Numbered from the stretch's first letter, positions 10,003 through 21,329 are shown. The stretch: 64,000 nt of DNA from Verrucomicrobiaceae bacterium (GCA_015061955.1 SUVO01000003.1:1-64000), one strand, 5' to 3'. Translations and numbers: made by a program. The notes: a model not told the origin generated them from the letters alone.

Positions 10003-11400
10003 TTACAAATTTACAGCCGATGGCAGAAATTCTTTGCGATAAGCATAGAGTGAACGTATATACTTATTTGCTTCTGGATAATTTGTGAATGTCATAGTGT
10101 TAGGATTATACATCAGCTCAACTCCTGGATGGATACTTGCTAACGCATTCAACAAAACTATCTCAGAAAATGGCGAAGCGTACTCGAAATTCGATTCAGG
10201 CATTCTTCCTTCTACGCACGCATTTGCCCAATCGCCTTGTGGATTAAATGGAAACTTATTACGGGGAATTGTCTTTGGTGGAATTTTACCCGATTTTTTC
10301 AAATCAATAAACGCTTCTCTATTTGTCAAACGTACTCCATGTCCTGTATAATTAAGAGTCATGGTATGTTTTGTACCTACAATATAAATGCAATTTCTCG
10401 CACGGGGATCATTTAATTCTTTATCTGAAACACGTTTAATTTCTTTTGGTCGACGCAATCCATCGTACCAATGTAATTTTACAATGCCATCTTTACCATA
10501 TTTATTCTTGAAGAACATATCTATCGATGATGCTTTGGGCCAACTAAAATCTTTAGCGGGCAGGGCATCGGCTACAACCTTAAACGGAGATCCTAAGTTA
10601 AATGCCGAGTATGGATTATCTAAGAAATGGCAACCCATATCGCCAGCTGAACCTGTACCGTATTTTCTCAAACCACGCCATTTAAATGGCAACATATCGG
10701 CGCTATAAGGTTCGTACTGCGACACGTTTAACCACAAATTATAGTCTAATGTTGATGGAATTTTTTCAGAAGGTTTTGGAGGTGTATTAAAACCAAAGTC
10801 TCTGTCTGTCCACGCATAGATATCTTCAACTTCACCCATTATACCACTATCGAACCATTCGCGAATTGTACGCCAACCATCATTTGTATGAACTTGGTTA
10901 CCCATTTGAGTGTATACGCCAGCTTCTTTTGCCAAACGGCGAAGCTCTCTACCTTCCCAGATTGTACGAGTGAGAGGTTTTTCGCAAAATACATGCTTAC
11001 CCTTAGCTATTGCCCACGCGGCAATAGGGTAGTGCGAGAAATCTGGAGTACAAACGCATACACCATCGATTTGCTTATCCATTTTATCGAGCATTACTCG
11101 ATAATCTTTAAACTTTTCAACTTTCTCTAACTTATCTAAAAATTTTTCTTTATCGCCTTTTCGCATATACGAATTTTTAACGCGAACTTCGTCGACATCG
11201 CAAAGTGCTACAATTTCTGCATTAGGACTTTTTAGAAGCGAATTGACTGTAGACTTACCTTGTCCACCCCAGCCAACAATTGCTGTTTGCAAACGTTCAT
11301 TAGCACCTTTTACTCTGCCAGTAGCCAACGATGGTAATATCATAACAGAACTAAAAAGTGCTGCGTTTTTTAGAAATTCTCTGCGATTAATTTTTTTCAT
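10003..11400 (-). CDS. Gfo/Idh/MocA-family oxidoreductase, twin-arginine exported
   Basis: A 465-residue NAD(P)-dependent sugar or polyol oxidoreductase. The N-terminus has a twin-arginine leader (RREFLKNAALFSSVMILP), so it is probably exported folded with its cofactor. The Rossmann motif GWGGQGKSTV (about 43-52) and the family motif CEKPLTRT (about 140) are both present, followed by the C-terminal alpha/beta substrate domain with GDMGCHFLDNP. The substrate cannot be read from sequence. It lies directly downstream of a DeoR regulator and a glycosidase-like lipoprotein on the same strand, which suggests a sugar-degradation unit. Confidence 0.85.
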   Translation of the reverse strand: MKKINRREFLKNAALFSSVMILPSLATGRVKGANERLQTAIVGWGGQGKSTVNSLLKSPNAEIVALCDVDEVRVKNSYMRKGDKEKFLDKLEKVEKFKDYRVMLDKMDKQIDGVCVCTPDFSHYPIAAWAIAKGKHVFCEKPLTRTIWEGRELRRLAKEAGVYTQMGNQVHTNDGWRTIREWFDSGIMGEVEDIYAWTDRDFGFNTPPKPSEKIPSTLDYNLWLNVSQYEPYSADMLPFKWRGLRKYGTGSAGDMGCHFLDNPYSAFNLGSPFKVVADALPAKDFSWPKASSIDMFFKNKYGKDGIVKLHWYDGLRRPKEIKRVSDKELNDPRARNCIYIVGTKHTMTLNYTGHGVRLTNREAFIDLKKSGKIPPKTIPRNKFPFNPQGDWANACVEGRMPESNFEYASPFSEIVLLNALASIHPGVELMYNPNTMTFTNYPEANKYIRSLYAYRKEFLPSAVNL

Positions 11401-11422
11401 AAGTTAGATTGATTAAAAAGTA

Positions 11423-12175
11423 TTATTCAGCAGATATACCAATAGCATTTAGTTTTTCAAGAAAAGTCTTTTCTGCTGCATCGTCTGTTATTATTCGATC
11501 GATAACATCAAAACCTGCAAAGAAACGAGTACTACGAACACCTAATTTTGAAGCATCGCACAACAAAATACGTTCGCTACACAATGGCAATACGTTTTCT
11601 TTAAATTCGGCATGGAACTCAGCAACTTCGCTTGCCCCACGTTCGATATCCACACCATTACACGAGAAAAACGCTTTATCGACTGAGAATTTTTTTATTA
11701 CTTGCCATGTCATAAAACCACCATAACTATGGCTAAATCTATCGAGTTTACCACCTGTTACTATAAGGTTAATCTTAGGCTTTTCCATAATAGGTACAAT
11801 GCAGTCGTGCCCATTGGTTATTACGGTTATGTCGATATCGGGCAAAGCTTCTGCTAATGCTAATACAGTTGAGCTTGCATCTAAGAAAATTGTCTGTCCC
11901 TCTTTTATATATTTGAGAGCTTTTTGGGCAATTTGTTGTTTTTGTTCACGTTTTTCTTGAAGGCGTTTTTGCATTGGCAAATTGACTTCGTTTTTCTCGA
12001 TACGCAAAGCTCCACCATGTGTGCGAATAAGTTTGTTTTCGGCATCTAAAAATTCTAAGTCTCGACGTATTGTTTCATCGGTTACATCGAAGTGTTTTGC
12101 TAATTCAATTGTACGCAAACTCGGTTGTGTTTCGAGCATGCTAAGTATTACGCGTTGTCGTTGTCTGGCTAACAT
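11423..12175 (-). CDS. DeoR-family sugar-responsive transcriptional regulator
   Basis: A 250-residue regulator. An N-terminal winged helix-turn-helix (about 5-57, with LRTIELAKHFDVTDETIRRD) is followed by the DeoR C-terminal sensor domain (about 75-235), which resembles ribose-5-phosphate isomerase and typically binds a phosphorylated sugar. The family usually represses a neighbouring carbohydrate operon. The oxidoreductase 22 bases downstream and the lipoprotein upstream, all leftward, are the obvious candidate targets. Confidence 0.9.
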   Translation of the reverse strand: MLARQRQRVILSMLETQPSLRTIELAKHFDVTDETIRRDLEFLDAENKLIRTHGGALRIEKNEVNLPMQKRLQEKREQKQQIAQKALKYIKEGQTIFLDASSTVLALAEALPDIDITVITNGHDCIVPIMEKPKINLIVTGGKLDRFSHSYGGFMTWQVIKKFSVDKAFFSCNGVDIERGASEVAEFHAEFKENVLPLCSERILLCDASKLGVRSTRFFAGFDVIDRIITDDAAEKTFLEKLNAIGISAE

Positions 12176-12247
12176 ATATATTTTAGTTTAGTTTTGATAA
12201 GAGTCAGATTTTTTAATCTGCAATAAAAAGATATATTTTGAATATTT

Positions 12248-13309
12248 TTATCTTTTACGCAAGTCTTTTGATGTGGCAAGTGCAATTACTCTGCCTTCAT
12301 TACCAACTGCACAGTAGAAATGATAAACTATTTCTTTATCGGTTACAACGTAGGGCTTGTGTGCGAACGGTGTATCGTATTTTTCAGAAGGTTGTATTAG
12401 TGGTTGTCCGTTCCAGTCGGTCCAGTGTTGCAAATCATAAGAACACGCAAAGGTATCGAACGCACCTTTGGGGAAATTTTTACACGCAGCGTTAAAATAG
12501 AACATAACGTAGATGTCGTCAATTTTTACAACTTGAGGATCTCCCGATATTCCTTTCCCAGCATCTATTACAGGGGTATCGCCAAAACGTTTCCATGTTT
12601 TCATGTCGTTAGAAACAGCCATGGCAATGCGTTCGTACATGTGCGTAGTTTTCGCATTATAGAACATTACAAAGTTATAGCCTGTTAGGTTTTGTTCATC
12701 TTTAATAATGTTAGATTTGTAAAGGGTGAGCTTTTCAAAGAAGCGTGCATCTTTGTCTTTTGGTGTCAGTATTGGGACTGAAAATCTGTTCCATTGTGTT
12801 GCTGATGTTGGTGATTGACTGTATGCCATACCTATTGATAATGGATCTGTTTCGTAGCCTTTCAAAGCTCCACCTAAATAAGACATCCAATATTTGTCAT
12901 CAAATTTTTGTAAAGTCCAGTCGCCATTCCAATTGTTATTTTGCAGTGCAACATAGCCAGCAGTTTGTTGACCGTCCCAATCGTTGTTGTCTTTACGTTT
13001 TAAAATTTCGCCTTTGTATTGCCAATTTAGTAAATCAGAACTTTTTGCTAAATGAGTGCTATATCCAGCACCATCTTGAAGAATGTAAAACATATACCAT
13101 TTGTCGCCATTTTTGAATACACTCGGACTATCAACAAGCATTTTCTTATGTGGAGGTCTTATAACTATGCCGTATTTGTAGGGTGTTTTAATTTGTTCGT
13201 AAACAGCTTGCATTTTTTCTTTCGAAACACTTGTCGGCAAGCTTTTCTGTGAGCATCCGAGCAAAAACAGAATTACAAAAGTAAAAGGTAATAGTATGTT
13301 AATATTCAT
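12248..13309 (-). CDS. Beta-propeller glycosidase-like lipoprotein (GH43/GH32/GH130 fold)
   Basis: A 353-residue lipoprotein with lipobox FLLGC (Cys19), so probably membrane-anchored. The mature part has the repeated aromatic motifs of five-bladed glycosidase propellers: DSPSVFKNGDKWYMFY (about 60), DKYWMSYLGG (about 140) and DPQVVKIDDIYVMFY (about 255). Aspartates in these motifs could be catalytic, but the family cannot be settled from sequence alone. It lies upstream of the DeoR regulator on the same strand, and gdhA diverges from it across a 195-base gap. Confidence 0.7.
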   Translation of the reverse strand: MNINILLPFTFVILFLLGCSQKSLPTSVSKEKMQAVYEQIKTPYKYGIVIRPPHKKMLVDSPSVFKNGDKWYMFYILQDGAGYSTHLAKSSDLLNWQYKGEILKRKDNNDWDGQQTAGYVALQNNNWNGDWTLQKFDDKYWMSYLGGALKGYETDPLSIGMAYSQSPTSATQWNRFSVPILTPKDKDARFFEKLTLYKSNIIKDEQNLTGYNFVMFYNAKTTHMYERIAMAVSNDMKTWKRFGDTPVIDAGKGISGDPQVVKIDDIYVMFYFNAACKNFPKGAFDTFACSYDLQHWTDWNGQPLIQPSEKYDTPFAHKPYVVTDKEIVYHFYCAVGNEGRVIALATSKDLRKR

Positions 13310-13435
13310 TTATTATTTGTTTGTTTTTTGTCTAAATAGCTTTTCATTTTGTATTATTAGATTTTATAATAGAATGTAAATAAAAATCTAATATGTACAA
13401 AAATGTATTTTTGTTGAAAAATGTGGTTAAATCGC

Positions 13436-13465
13436 TTGACGTATTTATATTTCAAGCAAATATGG
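13436..13465 (+). promoter_or_regulatory. Candidate gdhA promoter
   Basis: A good -35 box TTGACG (13436-13441) is followed at 17-19 bases by a weak AT-rich -10 (AATATG/TATGGA region, 13459-13465). It sits about 40 bases before the gdhA start in the divergent gap 13310-13504. Nothing else is recognised in that gap. Confidence 0.35.
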
Positions 13466-13483
13466 ATCACATATATTTTTTAA

Positions 13484-14848
<1,365 letters not shown>

Positions 14849-14872
14849 TATTTAGAAAACTTTATCAACAAA

Positions 14873-14904
14873 AAATACGCATCGAATTCGATGCGTATTT
14901 TTTT
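14873..14904 (+). terminator. Palindromic terminator after gdhA
   Basis: A perfect 28-bp palindrome (14873-14900) centred on GAATTC runs into a T run, 24 bases after the gdhA stop. Confidence 0.8.
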
Positions 14905-14941
14905 GTTTGCAAGAAAATGTATGAATGTTTAAATACGCCAC

Positions 14942-16399
14942 ATGATAGTTGTAAAAATCTTGTTTGTTATCTGTGCTTTATTTAGTGCAAATGTGTTGTT
15001 GGCAACTCCAAAAGTTGATACTTCAAACGATAGAGTAAAAACTAAAATTGTGGTTCCATATAAAAAGTTGGGTGTATTAAAACCCAAAGATGTATCGCAA
15101 ACTAAAAATAATATAACAGTTGGTTGCGAAACTCTCGATAGAGATTATGCTAATTATGATTGTTATAAGGAATATCTCACTCCTCTTGGGGCAAGAAAAA
15201 TAAGATTGCAAGGCGGTTGGGCTAAAACTGAAAAACAAAAAGGTGTTTACGATTTCAACTGGTTAGACAACATCATAAACGATGCAGTTTCAAGAGGCAT
15301 AACACCCTTATTGCAGACTTCGTATGGAAATCCTATATATGTTGGAGGTGGTACTCCTTTTTTGGCTGGAGGTATGCCGAGCTCTCCCGAAGCTTTGATT
15401 GCTTGGGACAAATGGGTTGCTGAAATGGCAAAACGTTATGCAGGTAAAGTAGAGTGGGAAATGTGGAATGAACCAGATATAAGAAATATTACTCAAAAAC
15501 ATCGTATAGCAACGGTAAAAAATAATATAAGAACAGCCGAGATTATAAAAAAATACGATGCCAACGCAAAAATAGCAGCATTATCACTTGCAAAATTAAA
15601 TCCTAAATTCTTGGAGGAACATTTGAAGCTTTTTGTAAAAGCTGGTAAACTTGATATATTTACTTGGGTTTCGTATCATGGGTATAGGTATCGCCCAGAG
15701 GAATCGTATTTTGAGGTTGATGGAATGCGTTCTGTATTAAAAAAATATTCCTCGAAAGTAATTCTTCGTCAGGGTGAAAATGGAGCACCATCAAAAGGTT
15801 TTTTTGGAGGAGCTCTATCAAAATATAATTGGAGCGAGCTAACTCAAGCTAAATGGGATTTGCGTAGAATGCTTGGCGACTGGGGTCGTGGTATCGAAAC
15901 ATGCGTGTTTTCAATTTCAGATATGCACTATTCCAAAACCGATGCTATAAAAGTAAACAATGTAAAAGGTCTTTTGCAAACCGATGAAAACCATAAGGTA
16001 GTTCATATAAAAATGGCTTACTATGCAGTACAAAATTTAGTTTCGGTATTTGATATTTTAGATGAGCAAAAAGGGAAGTTTATTGTAGATAAAAAATATG
16101 CAGAGCAAATTCATTCCTTTGGTTATTTAGATGTAGATTCAAAAATGCCAGTTTATACAATTTGGTTTGGCGATTTAATTCCAACAGAAAAGAATATTAC
16201 AATACCAGTAAAGGCAACATTGCCAAATGGCGTTAAAATAAGTAGTCCAATTTGGATAGATATTTTAACTGGTGGCGTTTATGAAATTCCAGCTGATGAT
16301 ATTCAAAGAAATGGAGATTCTTTGCTGATAAAAAATCTACCTGTTTATGACTCTCCAATTATTGTTACTGATAAGAGTATTGTAGATTTTGTAAGATAG
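14942..16399 (+). CDS. Secreted GH-A clan glycoside hydrolase (GH39-like)
   Basis: A 485-residue protein with a signal peptide (cut near VLLA). It looks like a TIM-barrel retaining glycosidase. The acid/base candidate is Glu177 in EMWNEPD and the nucleophile candidate is Glu279 in ILRQGENGAPS, with the spacing and context of clan GH-A (GH39/GH5-like). A C-terminal beta-rich domain (about 370-485) follows. The substrate is unknown. It is probably co-expressed with the next glycosidase 133 bases downstream. Confidence 0.75.
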   Translation: MIVVKILFVICALFSANVLLATPKVDTSNDRVKTKIVVPYKKLGVLKPKDVSQTKNNITVGCETLDRDYANYDCYKEYLTPLGARKIRLQGGWAKTEKQKGVYDFNWLDNIINDAVSRGITPLLQTSYGNPIYVGGGTPFLAGGMPSSPEALIAWDKWVAEMAKRYAGKVEWEMWNEPDIRNITQKHRIATVKNNIRTAEIIKKYDANAKIAALSLAKLNPKFLEEHLKLFVKAGKLDIFTWVSYHGYRYRPEESYFEVDGMRSVLKKYSSKVILRQGENGAPSKGFFGGALSKYNWSELTQAKWDLRRMLGDWGRGIETCVFSISDMHYSKTDAIKVNNVKGLLQTDENHKVVHIKMAYYAVQNLVSVFDILDEQKGKFIVDKKYAEQIHSFGYLDVDSKMPVYTIWFGDLIPTEKNITIPVKATLPNGVKISSPIWIDILTGGVYEIPADDIQRNGDSLLIKNLPVYDSPIIVTDKSIVDFVR

Positions 16400-16532
16400 T
16401 TTATTTGATTTTTACAAATACTAATCGATTGGGTGTAATGTCTGATTTTATAAAAGAGGTCAGATTTTACGATTGCTAAAATTCGCCTATATTGATAGAA
16501 TTACAATAAGAACTTTGAGAGAAAGATTGTAA

Positions 16533-18458
16533 ATGAAAAAATTTTTAGTAGTCGTTTTTACTTTTTTGTTAGTCTTTTGTGCTTATGTACAGGCTCAAAA
16601 TACACGTTTGTTTTCGTATCGTTCGTTTAATCCATGTTTTGAAGAAATGAAAAATTTTGCAAAGTATGGTGTGAATACAGTTGCTATTTTCCCTGCAAAT
16701 ACATGCAATTCACGAGGCGACCCATACTCAAAATACCCACTCAACTGGCTTGGTGTTGATAGATACGATTTTTCGGTTGTCGATAAACAAATAGACGATG
16801 TTCTTGCTGTAAACCCCAATGCCGATTTCATCTTCATGATAGATTTGAATTCTCCATTGTGGTTATCGAGGCGATTGACATTGTTTGGAGACTCGATAGA
16901 ATCGGATAGCTTTACATGTTTGTCTAATGCCTTGGCAAATCCAAGATGGCAACAATATACACAGGCGTATTTGAAAAATTTGCTAAACCATGTTGAAACA
17001 AAGTATGGTAAACGCATAAAAGCCTATTTGCTCGCTTGTGGACAAACTGATGAATGGATGGATTGTTCGTCATATTCAGCAGGTCGTTTCAAAATAAAAG
17101 CGTGGCAAAATTGGCTTGTAAAAAATGGACAGAAACCTCGTTCGGTTCCAGCTTTAGAACGTTTTACAAGAGCATCGTTTGAAAACTTATTGCGCAATCC
17201 TCAAACCGAGAGCGAGTTGCTAAAATACGCCCAGTTTAATAGCGATTTAATTGTTAATAGTATTTCAAAATTTGCAAAAATTACTCGAGAAAATATTTCT
17301 AAAGATAAAAAAATCGGAGTGTTTTTCGGGTATATTATGGAACTTACAGGTGGTAGGTTAGTTGCCGCAGGACATTTAGGATACGAAAAACTTTTTGCCG
17401 ATGAAAACATAGATTTCTTCCAATCTCCTGGAACGTATTGGGCTCGTGATATGGGCGAGGGCAGTGGTTTTATGTGTGCCGATAGTACACGCAAAAGTTA
17501 TGGCAAAGGATGGCTTCACGAAATTGACCACTTTACTTATATGTGCGATCCAAAGCTAAATAAAAATATACCAATAACTGGTTTCCCTGGCGATAAAAAT
17601 CGTTGGAAAACGCCTCATGCTTCATGTGTAGGACTCAAGCGTGAAATGAATTTAGTGCTTGTAAATAATGCATCGATGTGGTTTTTCGATATGGTAGGTG
17701 GTTGGTTCAACGGCAAAGAAATGATGCAGACTATTCAACGTGGTCATGAAATTTGGCAAAAGCATAAAGATAAAAATTATAAGTCGGTTGCTGAAATTGC
17801 ATTAATTGCCGATCCACAAAGTGCAATGTATTTAAACGATTTCAATCCTCGTGTTAATAAGATTTATCCGCATTCAAGAAATGTCTTGAATAAAGTTGGA
17901 GCTCCATTCGATGTGTATTCGTTCAATGATATAGAACGTGTAGATATGTCGCAGTACAAGTTTTTTGTTTTTCCAGCGTCGTTTAAAATCGATAAAAATC
18001 GCTTGGAAATTTTGCAAAAACACGTTTTAAAAGACGGTAAAACAGCTTTGTTTATGTATGCACCAGCTATTATTAATGAACATTCTTTAGATGTTAAAAA
18101 TGTTAAAAAATTTGTTGGTGTAGATTATGCGTCAAAAGGTGTTCAAGAAATAAAGAAAGAAAATCACAATCTTGTATACATACATAATTACGATGATTTT
18201 AATGCTGATGTTGCTCGAAATTTAGCAGAGAAAGCTGGCGTACTAATGGTCTCGAAGAAGGGCGATATTGTTTATGGTAGCGAAAAATTCTTGAGCATAC
18301 ATTCTGCCGAAGGAGGCAAACGCATTGTGAAATTACCATTCAAGTGTAAAGAAGTTGTAGAAGCCTATACAAAGAAAATTGTTGGTGAAAATTGTACCGA
18401 AGTTGAGATTGAACTATCAACTCCAGATACAATTTTGTTAGAACTTAACAAGCTTTAG
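16533..18458 (+). CDS. Secreted GH42-like glycoside hydrolase (beta-galactosidase-like)
   Basis: A 641-residue protein with the signal peptide MKKFLVVVFTFLLVFCAYVQAQ. The N-terminal two thirds looks like a TIM barrel, with SFNPCFEEMKNFAKYGVNTV near the start and the carboxylate-bearing LACGQTDEWMD near 170. Residues about 430-560 (IALIADPQSAMYL, VYSFNDIERVD, FVFPASF) match the trimerisation/glutamine-amidotransferase-like domain of GH42 enzymes. The family call is by motif and domain order; the substrate is unknown. It ends at a terminator facing the interrupted MFS gene. Confidence 0.6.
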   Translation: MKKFLVVVFTFLLVFCAYVQAQNTRLFSYRSFNPCFEEMKNFAKYGVNTVAIFPANTCNSRGDPYSKYPLNWLGVDRYDFSVVDKQIDDVLAVNPNADFIFMIDLNSPLWLSRRLTLFGDSIESDSFTCLSNALANPRWQQYTQAYLKNLLNHVETKYGKRIKAYLLACGQTDEWMDCSSYSAGRFKIKAWQNWLVKNGQKPRSVPALERFTRASFENLLRNPQTESELLKYAQFNSDLIVNSISKFAKITRENISKDKKIGVFFGYIMELTGGRLVAAGHLGYEKLFADENIDFFQSPGTYWARDMGEGSGFMCADSTRKSYGKGWLHEIDHFTYMCDPKLNKNIPITGFPGDKNRWKTPHASCVGLKREMNLVLVNNASMWFFDMVGGWFNGKEMMQTIQRGHEIWQKHKDKNYKSVAEIALIADPQSAMYLNDFNPRVNKIYPHSRNVLNKVGAPFDVYSFNDIERVDMSQYKFFVFPASFKIDKNRLEILQKHVLKDGKTALFMYAPAIINEHSLDVKNVKKFVGVDYASKGVQEIKKENHNLVYIHNYDDFNADVARNLAEKAGVLMVSKKGDIVYGSEKFLSIHSAEGGKRIVKLPFKCKEVVEAYTKKIVGENCTEVEIELSTPDTILLELNKL

Positions 18459-18470
18459 ACTTTTTAGTTT

Positions 18471-18506
18471 GAAACGTGATTTTTACGTTGCTATCAATCA
18501 CGTTTC
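18471..18506. terminator. Bidirectional terminator between convergent genes
   Basis: The inverted repeat GAAACGTGAT (18471-18480) / ATCACGTTTC (18497-18506) lies between the rightward GH42-like gene and the leftward MFS fragment. It overlaps the last codons of the latter. T-rich flanks are present on the left side only, so function is inferred. Confidence 0.45.
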
Positions 18507-18832
18507 ATAGCTTGTAGTGTTCGTACTCGAGGTAGATAGTATGCAACTATTCCCAAAAGTGGAACAAACGCCATCATTTTATAAACTACATCTATTCCGT
18601 AACTGTCGGCAAAATTTCCAAGTACTGCCGACATTATTCCACCAAAGCCAAACGCTAATCCAAAGAATAATCCCGATACCATTCCAACTTTCTTTGGGAA
18701 TAATTCTTGTGCGTACACAAGTATTGCCGAAAATGCCGACGACATCACAAAGGCTATAACCATACTTAAAATTATAGTCCAAGTAAGGTTTGCGTACGGC
18801 ATAATTAACGCAAATGGGGCAGCACCCAATAT
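18494..18832 (-). pseudogene. fsr: 3' fragment of a fosmidomycin-resistance-type MFS transporter, cut by the prophage
   Basis: It encodes the last 112 residues of a major facilitator, beginning ILGAAPFALIMPYANLTW and ending VRTLQAMKRD, with about three membrane helices. The missing 294 N-terminal residues are at 49595-50477. Joining TCG-ATA from that fragment to TTG-GGT here restores an unbroken reading frame (...WSILGAAPF...) of 406 codons, the usual length for Fsr. The left end of the prophage adds about 47 foreign in-frame codons upstream (to 18976), but the product cannot be a functional transporter. Confidence 0.85.
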
Positions 18833-18975
18833 ATTAACCGAGAGGAAAGTTTGAAATAGTCGGAAATACTCGCAAATGCCTTGAAATAGCCAAATTACAG
18901 CCAAATCGTCGCCGATAATAGAAATAGCCTTTAAAAAGGGTTTTATAAATGTTTCAAAAGGGTTAAATTTCTTCA
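18833..18975 (+). promoter_or_regulatory. Left prophage end with transposase-binding-like repeats
   Basis: This is the terminal stretch outside the dam gene. It holds AAAAAGGGTT (18933-18942) and CAAAAGGGTT (18955-18964), 22 bases apart in the same orientation. A TTGAAAT box lies near the terminus (18851-18857), and GAAATAG repeats occur at about 18853, 18883 and 18921. The same GGGTT motif recurs, pointing inward, at the right end. Binding by the transposase is inferred from this arrangement. Confidence 0.6.
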
Positions 18976-19006
18976 AAAAAATAGAAAAACCTATTGATTT
19001 TTCTAT
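18974..19006 (-). terminator. Terminator of the leftward prophage operon
   Basis: On the minus strand ATAGAAAAA/TTTTTCTAT (18981-19006) is followed by seven T residues. It overlaps the dam stop codon and would stop transcription before it enters the host MFS fragment. Confidence 0.6.
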
Positions 19007-19785
19007 GACACATTCACCTTTGATAAATCTATTCCATCGCTTGCTACAATCAACTCTGATTTTGTTTTGCGATTTGTAGAGTTCGTTCCAGCACTATATT
19101 TTATTGGGACAGATACGAAATTGAACCCGTCAAAAATTTCTCTACAAATATCAGAATCATCGCATGACAGCACCCATTTACCCTGCATCCGTTCGAGTCG
19201 ATTACGCAATCTATTCATATCAAAACTTGAAAACGCATCATAAACCCCACTGTCGCCTGTGCAATAAGGCGGATCGAAGTATGTAAATGCATCTTTAGAA
19301 TCGAAAAATGTTATAACCTCTTCCCAATCTTTATTTTCGATGTAAACGCCTTCCAATCGTTCGTGAAGTTCCGTAATCATTGGCGAATGTCGAGCTTTAT
19401 TATAGCCTCTAAAACTATCTTTATCTCTTGCATAAAAATCCGAAAAACCGCTGAAGCTTGAGACCTTCAATAAATACCATCTTGCAGCTCTTTGTAATTC
19501 TGTTAATCCAGAATTTTTTAGGAGTAATTCAAAGTTTTCTCTTGAATGCAAATACCATTCAAGTTCTTCCATCAGCGAGTTGAAGTGGAAATGAACATAC
19601 CTATAAAAGTTCGCAATTTCCTTGTTCAAATCATTTATGACTTCAACTTTGCATTTCTTTTTTGCGAGGAAAACAGCTAATCCTCCAGCAAAAGGTTCTA
19701 TATATCTATTATGTTCAGGGATAAGTGGAAGAATGTGTTTTAGCATTCTTCTTTTTCCCCCTGGATATGGGAATACAGGATTCAT
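19003..19785 (-). CDS. dam: Phage DNA adenine methyltransferase (Dam/DpnM type)
   Basis: A 260-residue N6-adenine methyltransferase of the D12 class. Motifs include PYPGGKRRML (about 7-16), the S-adenosylmethionine-binding PFAGGL (31-36) and the catalytic DPPY (171-174). GATC is the usual target of this family, but specificity cannot be read directly. It is the last gene of the leftward prophage arm, and its start overlaps the portal stop by four bases. No restriction endonuclease is nearby, so it acts as an orphan, probably to protect or time phage DNA. Confidence 0.92.
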   Translation of the reverse strand: MNPVFPYPGGKRRMLKHILPLIPEHNRYIEPFAGGLAVFLAKKKCKVEVINDLNKEIANFYRYVHFHFNSLMEELEWYLHSRENFELLLKNSGLTELQRAARWYLLKVSSFSGFSDFYARDKDSFRGYNKARHSPMITELHERLEGVYIENKDWEEVITFFDSKDAFTYFDPPYCTGDSGVYDAFSSFDMNRLRNRLERMQGKWVLSCDDSDICREIFDGFNFVSVPIKYSAGTNSTNRKTKSELIVASDGIDLSKVNVS

Positions 19786-21329
19786 TTTCTTGGTGTTGCT
19801 CCATTTATGATGTTAGATGTTAAAGCGTCTTGTATTAAATATGTTACCTTTTCTGGAGGCCACGACGCACAAAATTTTGCGATATTTTCTTCAAATTCCT
19901 CTGGCGATTTCGATTGCTCTAAAATGTTTTCAATTACAGACAAACTGTTGCCATACTCTTGCTCGATTTTTGCCACGGTATTGCCAGCTATTTGCCAAAC
20001 CGCATCTATGCCATCTTTAGGTTTATTTTCGGTTGGATTTTTTGCCGAAAACATTGCTGGCATTTGAGTTGAATTTCTTTCGAGCGTCAGACCTAAACGT
20101 TGCCCTAAGATCACAATAGATTCATCTGTCAATCTTATCCCTGATGCATATAGCGATTGTAAAACAGTCGAAAGCCCTTGCAAATCATCTTCGTCTTCGC
20201 TGCCAACGACTATTTTAGGAACAGCTCCTTCAATATCATTGAATCGCATAAATGGCACTACTAAGCAATCACGCAACGTTGTAGCTAACATTTGGCAGTC
20301 AAAATATTTTATGCTATGGCGGACGTCGTTATGTAGTTCCGAATTTCCACTGTTTAGACCAGTTGGCTGAGCATCTGCCGAAAGCGTTTGCCCAAGTATG
20401 AGTTTTGATTTTTCTCTCTGGCAAATTGCCAAGAACTTTTCAAAAGCATCTCCATTTTGTGAGGATAACGCATTTTGAACTTCTACTTGAGTTTCTTTTG
20501 TAATTACAAGGCCACCTAAACGCTGGACTGCTGCAAATGCACGTTGTAAAACGAATCTGCTTTTGTCATCATTGCGGTCGTATTTACCAACGAGGAAAGG
20601 AGTCCCATATCTTTCTAAAAATGTACTCCACCACCCTATGTCCATGACCGAAAACAACCACCAGAATAGTAATGCTCGCATTGGGCCACCCCAATTATCT
20701 GGATTGCTCAAAATGTGCCCACGATGGACTATATATCTGTTGGTTTCAACTTCTGTTGATGTAGTCAGTACTCTTCCAGTTTCATCGGTATCAAAGATAG
20801 ATAATTTCCCATTGCGAAAATCGAGTAGTCTGTGTGGAACTGGTACAAGTTTTTTTATTTCAAATTTAAGTCCATTTTTATGCGAAGGTTTGAACACCTT
20901 TTCAACGAGTGAAACTGGATAGAGACACGAGTCTAATAAATGGCTAAAAACTCTTATTTTGTCTGGAATACTATCAAGCATTTCTTGGACTATGTTTGCA
21001 TTCTTTACATCCGCAGGGTTTTCTTTAGATGCTGGTTGAGCCGAAACCAACTCCATTAAAACTTCGATTTTCCTTTTTTGAAATTCGCCTTGAATATGCG
21101 AGTCTGCAGCAATAATATCCCTATACAAATCGAATAATTGCGAACAATCTCCGTTCTCTGCGGAACGTAGAATTGAATGAATTTTATCAACAGTCATTTC
21201 GCTTGCAATGAATGCATTTTCAGCCAAAGGCGAAGTTGTCGCAGGCATTCTTGAATTAGTTGGAACTTTGCCAAATAAAAATGCTTTTACTCTGTCAACA
21301 AAGTTTAATTTTGTTATAATTTCTTTCAT
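19782..21329 (-). CDS. Portal protein, Mu gp29-like (DUF935)
   Basis: A 515-residue protein matching the DUF935 portal family. The characteristic stretch FLERYGTPFLVGKYD lies near 245-260, with the preceding IGWWSTF and ALLFWWLFSVMD. It forms the DNA entry ring of the capsid. It follows the terminase and precedes dam, with a one-base overlap with the terminase nuclease gene. In Mu this gene is next to gp30 (MuF); here MuF lies 13 kb away on the other strand. Confidence 0.88.
   Translation of the reverse strand: MKEIITKLNFVDRVKAFLFGKVPTNSRMPATTSPLAENAFIASEMTVDKIHSILRSAENGDCSQLFDLYRDIIAADSHIQGEFQKRKIEVLMELVSAQPASKENPADVKNANIVQEMLDSIPDKIRVFSHLLDSCLYPVSLVEKVFKPSHKNGLKFEIKKLVPVPHRLLDFRNGKLSIFDTDETGRVLTTSTEVETNRYIVHRGHILSNPDNWGGPMRALLFWWLFSVMDIGWWSTFLERYGTPFLVGKYDRNDDKSRFVLQRAFAAVQRLGGLVITKETQVEVQNALSSQNGDAFEKFLAICQREKSKLILGQTLSADAQPTGLNSGNSELHNDVRHSIKYFDCQMLATTLRDCLVVPFMRFNDIEGAVPKIVVGSEDEDDLQGLSTVLQSLYASGIRLTDESIVILGQRLGLTLERNSTQMPAMFSAKNPTENKPKDGIDAVWQIAGNTVAKIEQEYGNSLSVIENILEQSKSPEEFEENIAKFCASWPPEKVTYLIQDALTSNIINGATPRK

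Noticed and set aside
18833-18976. Phage-derived in-frame extension of the MFS 3' fragment as a new gene
   Set aside because: The 47 codons come from the non-coding phage end, contain the transposase-site repeats and lack a ribosome-binding site.
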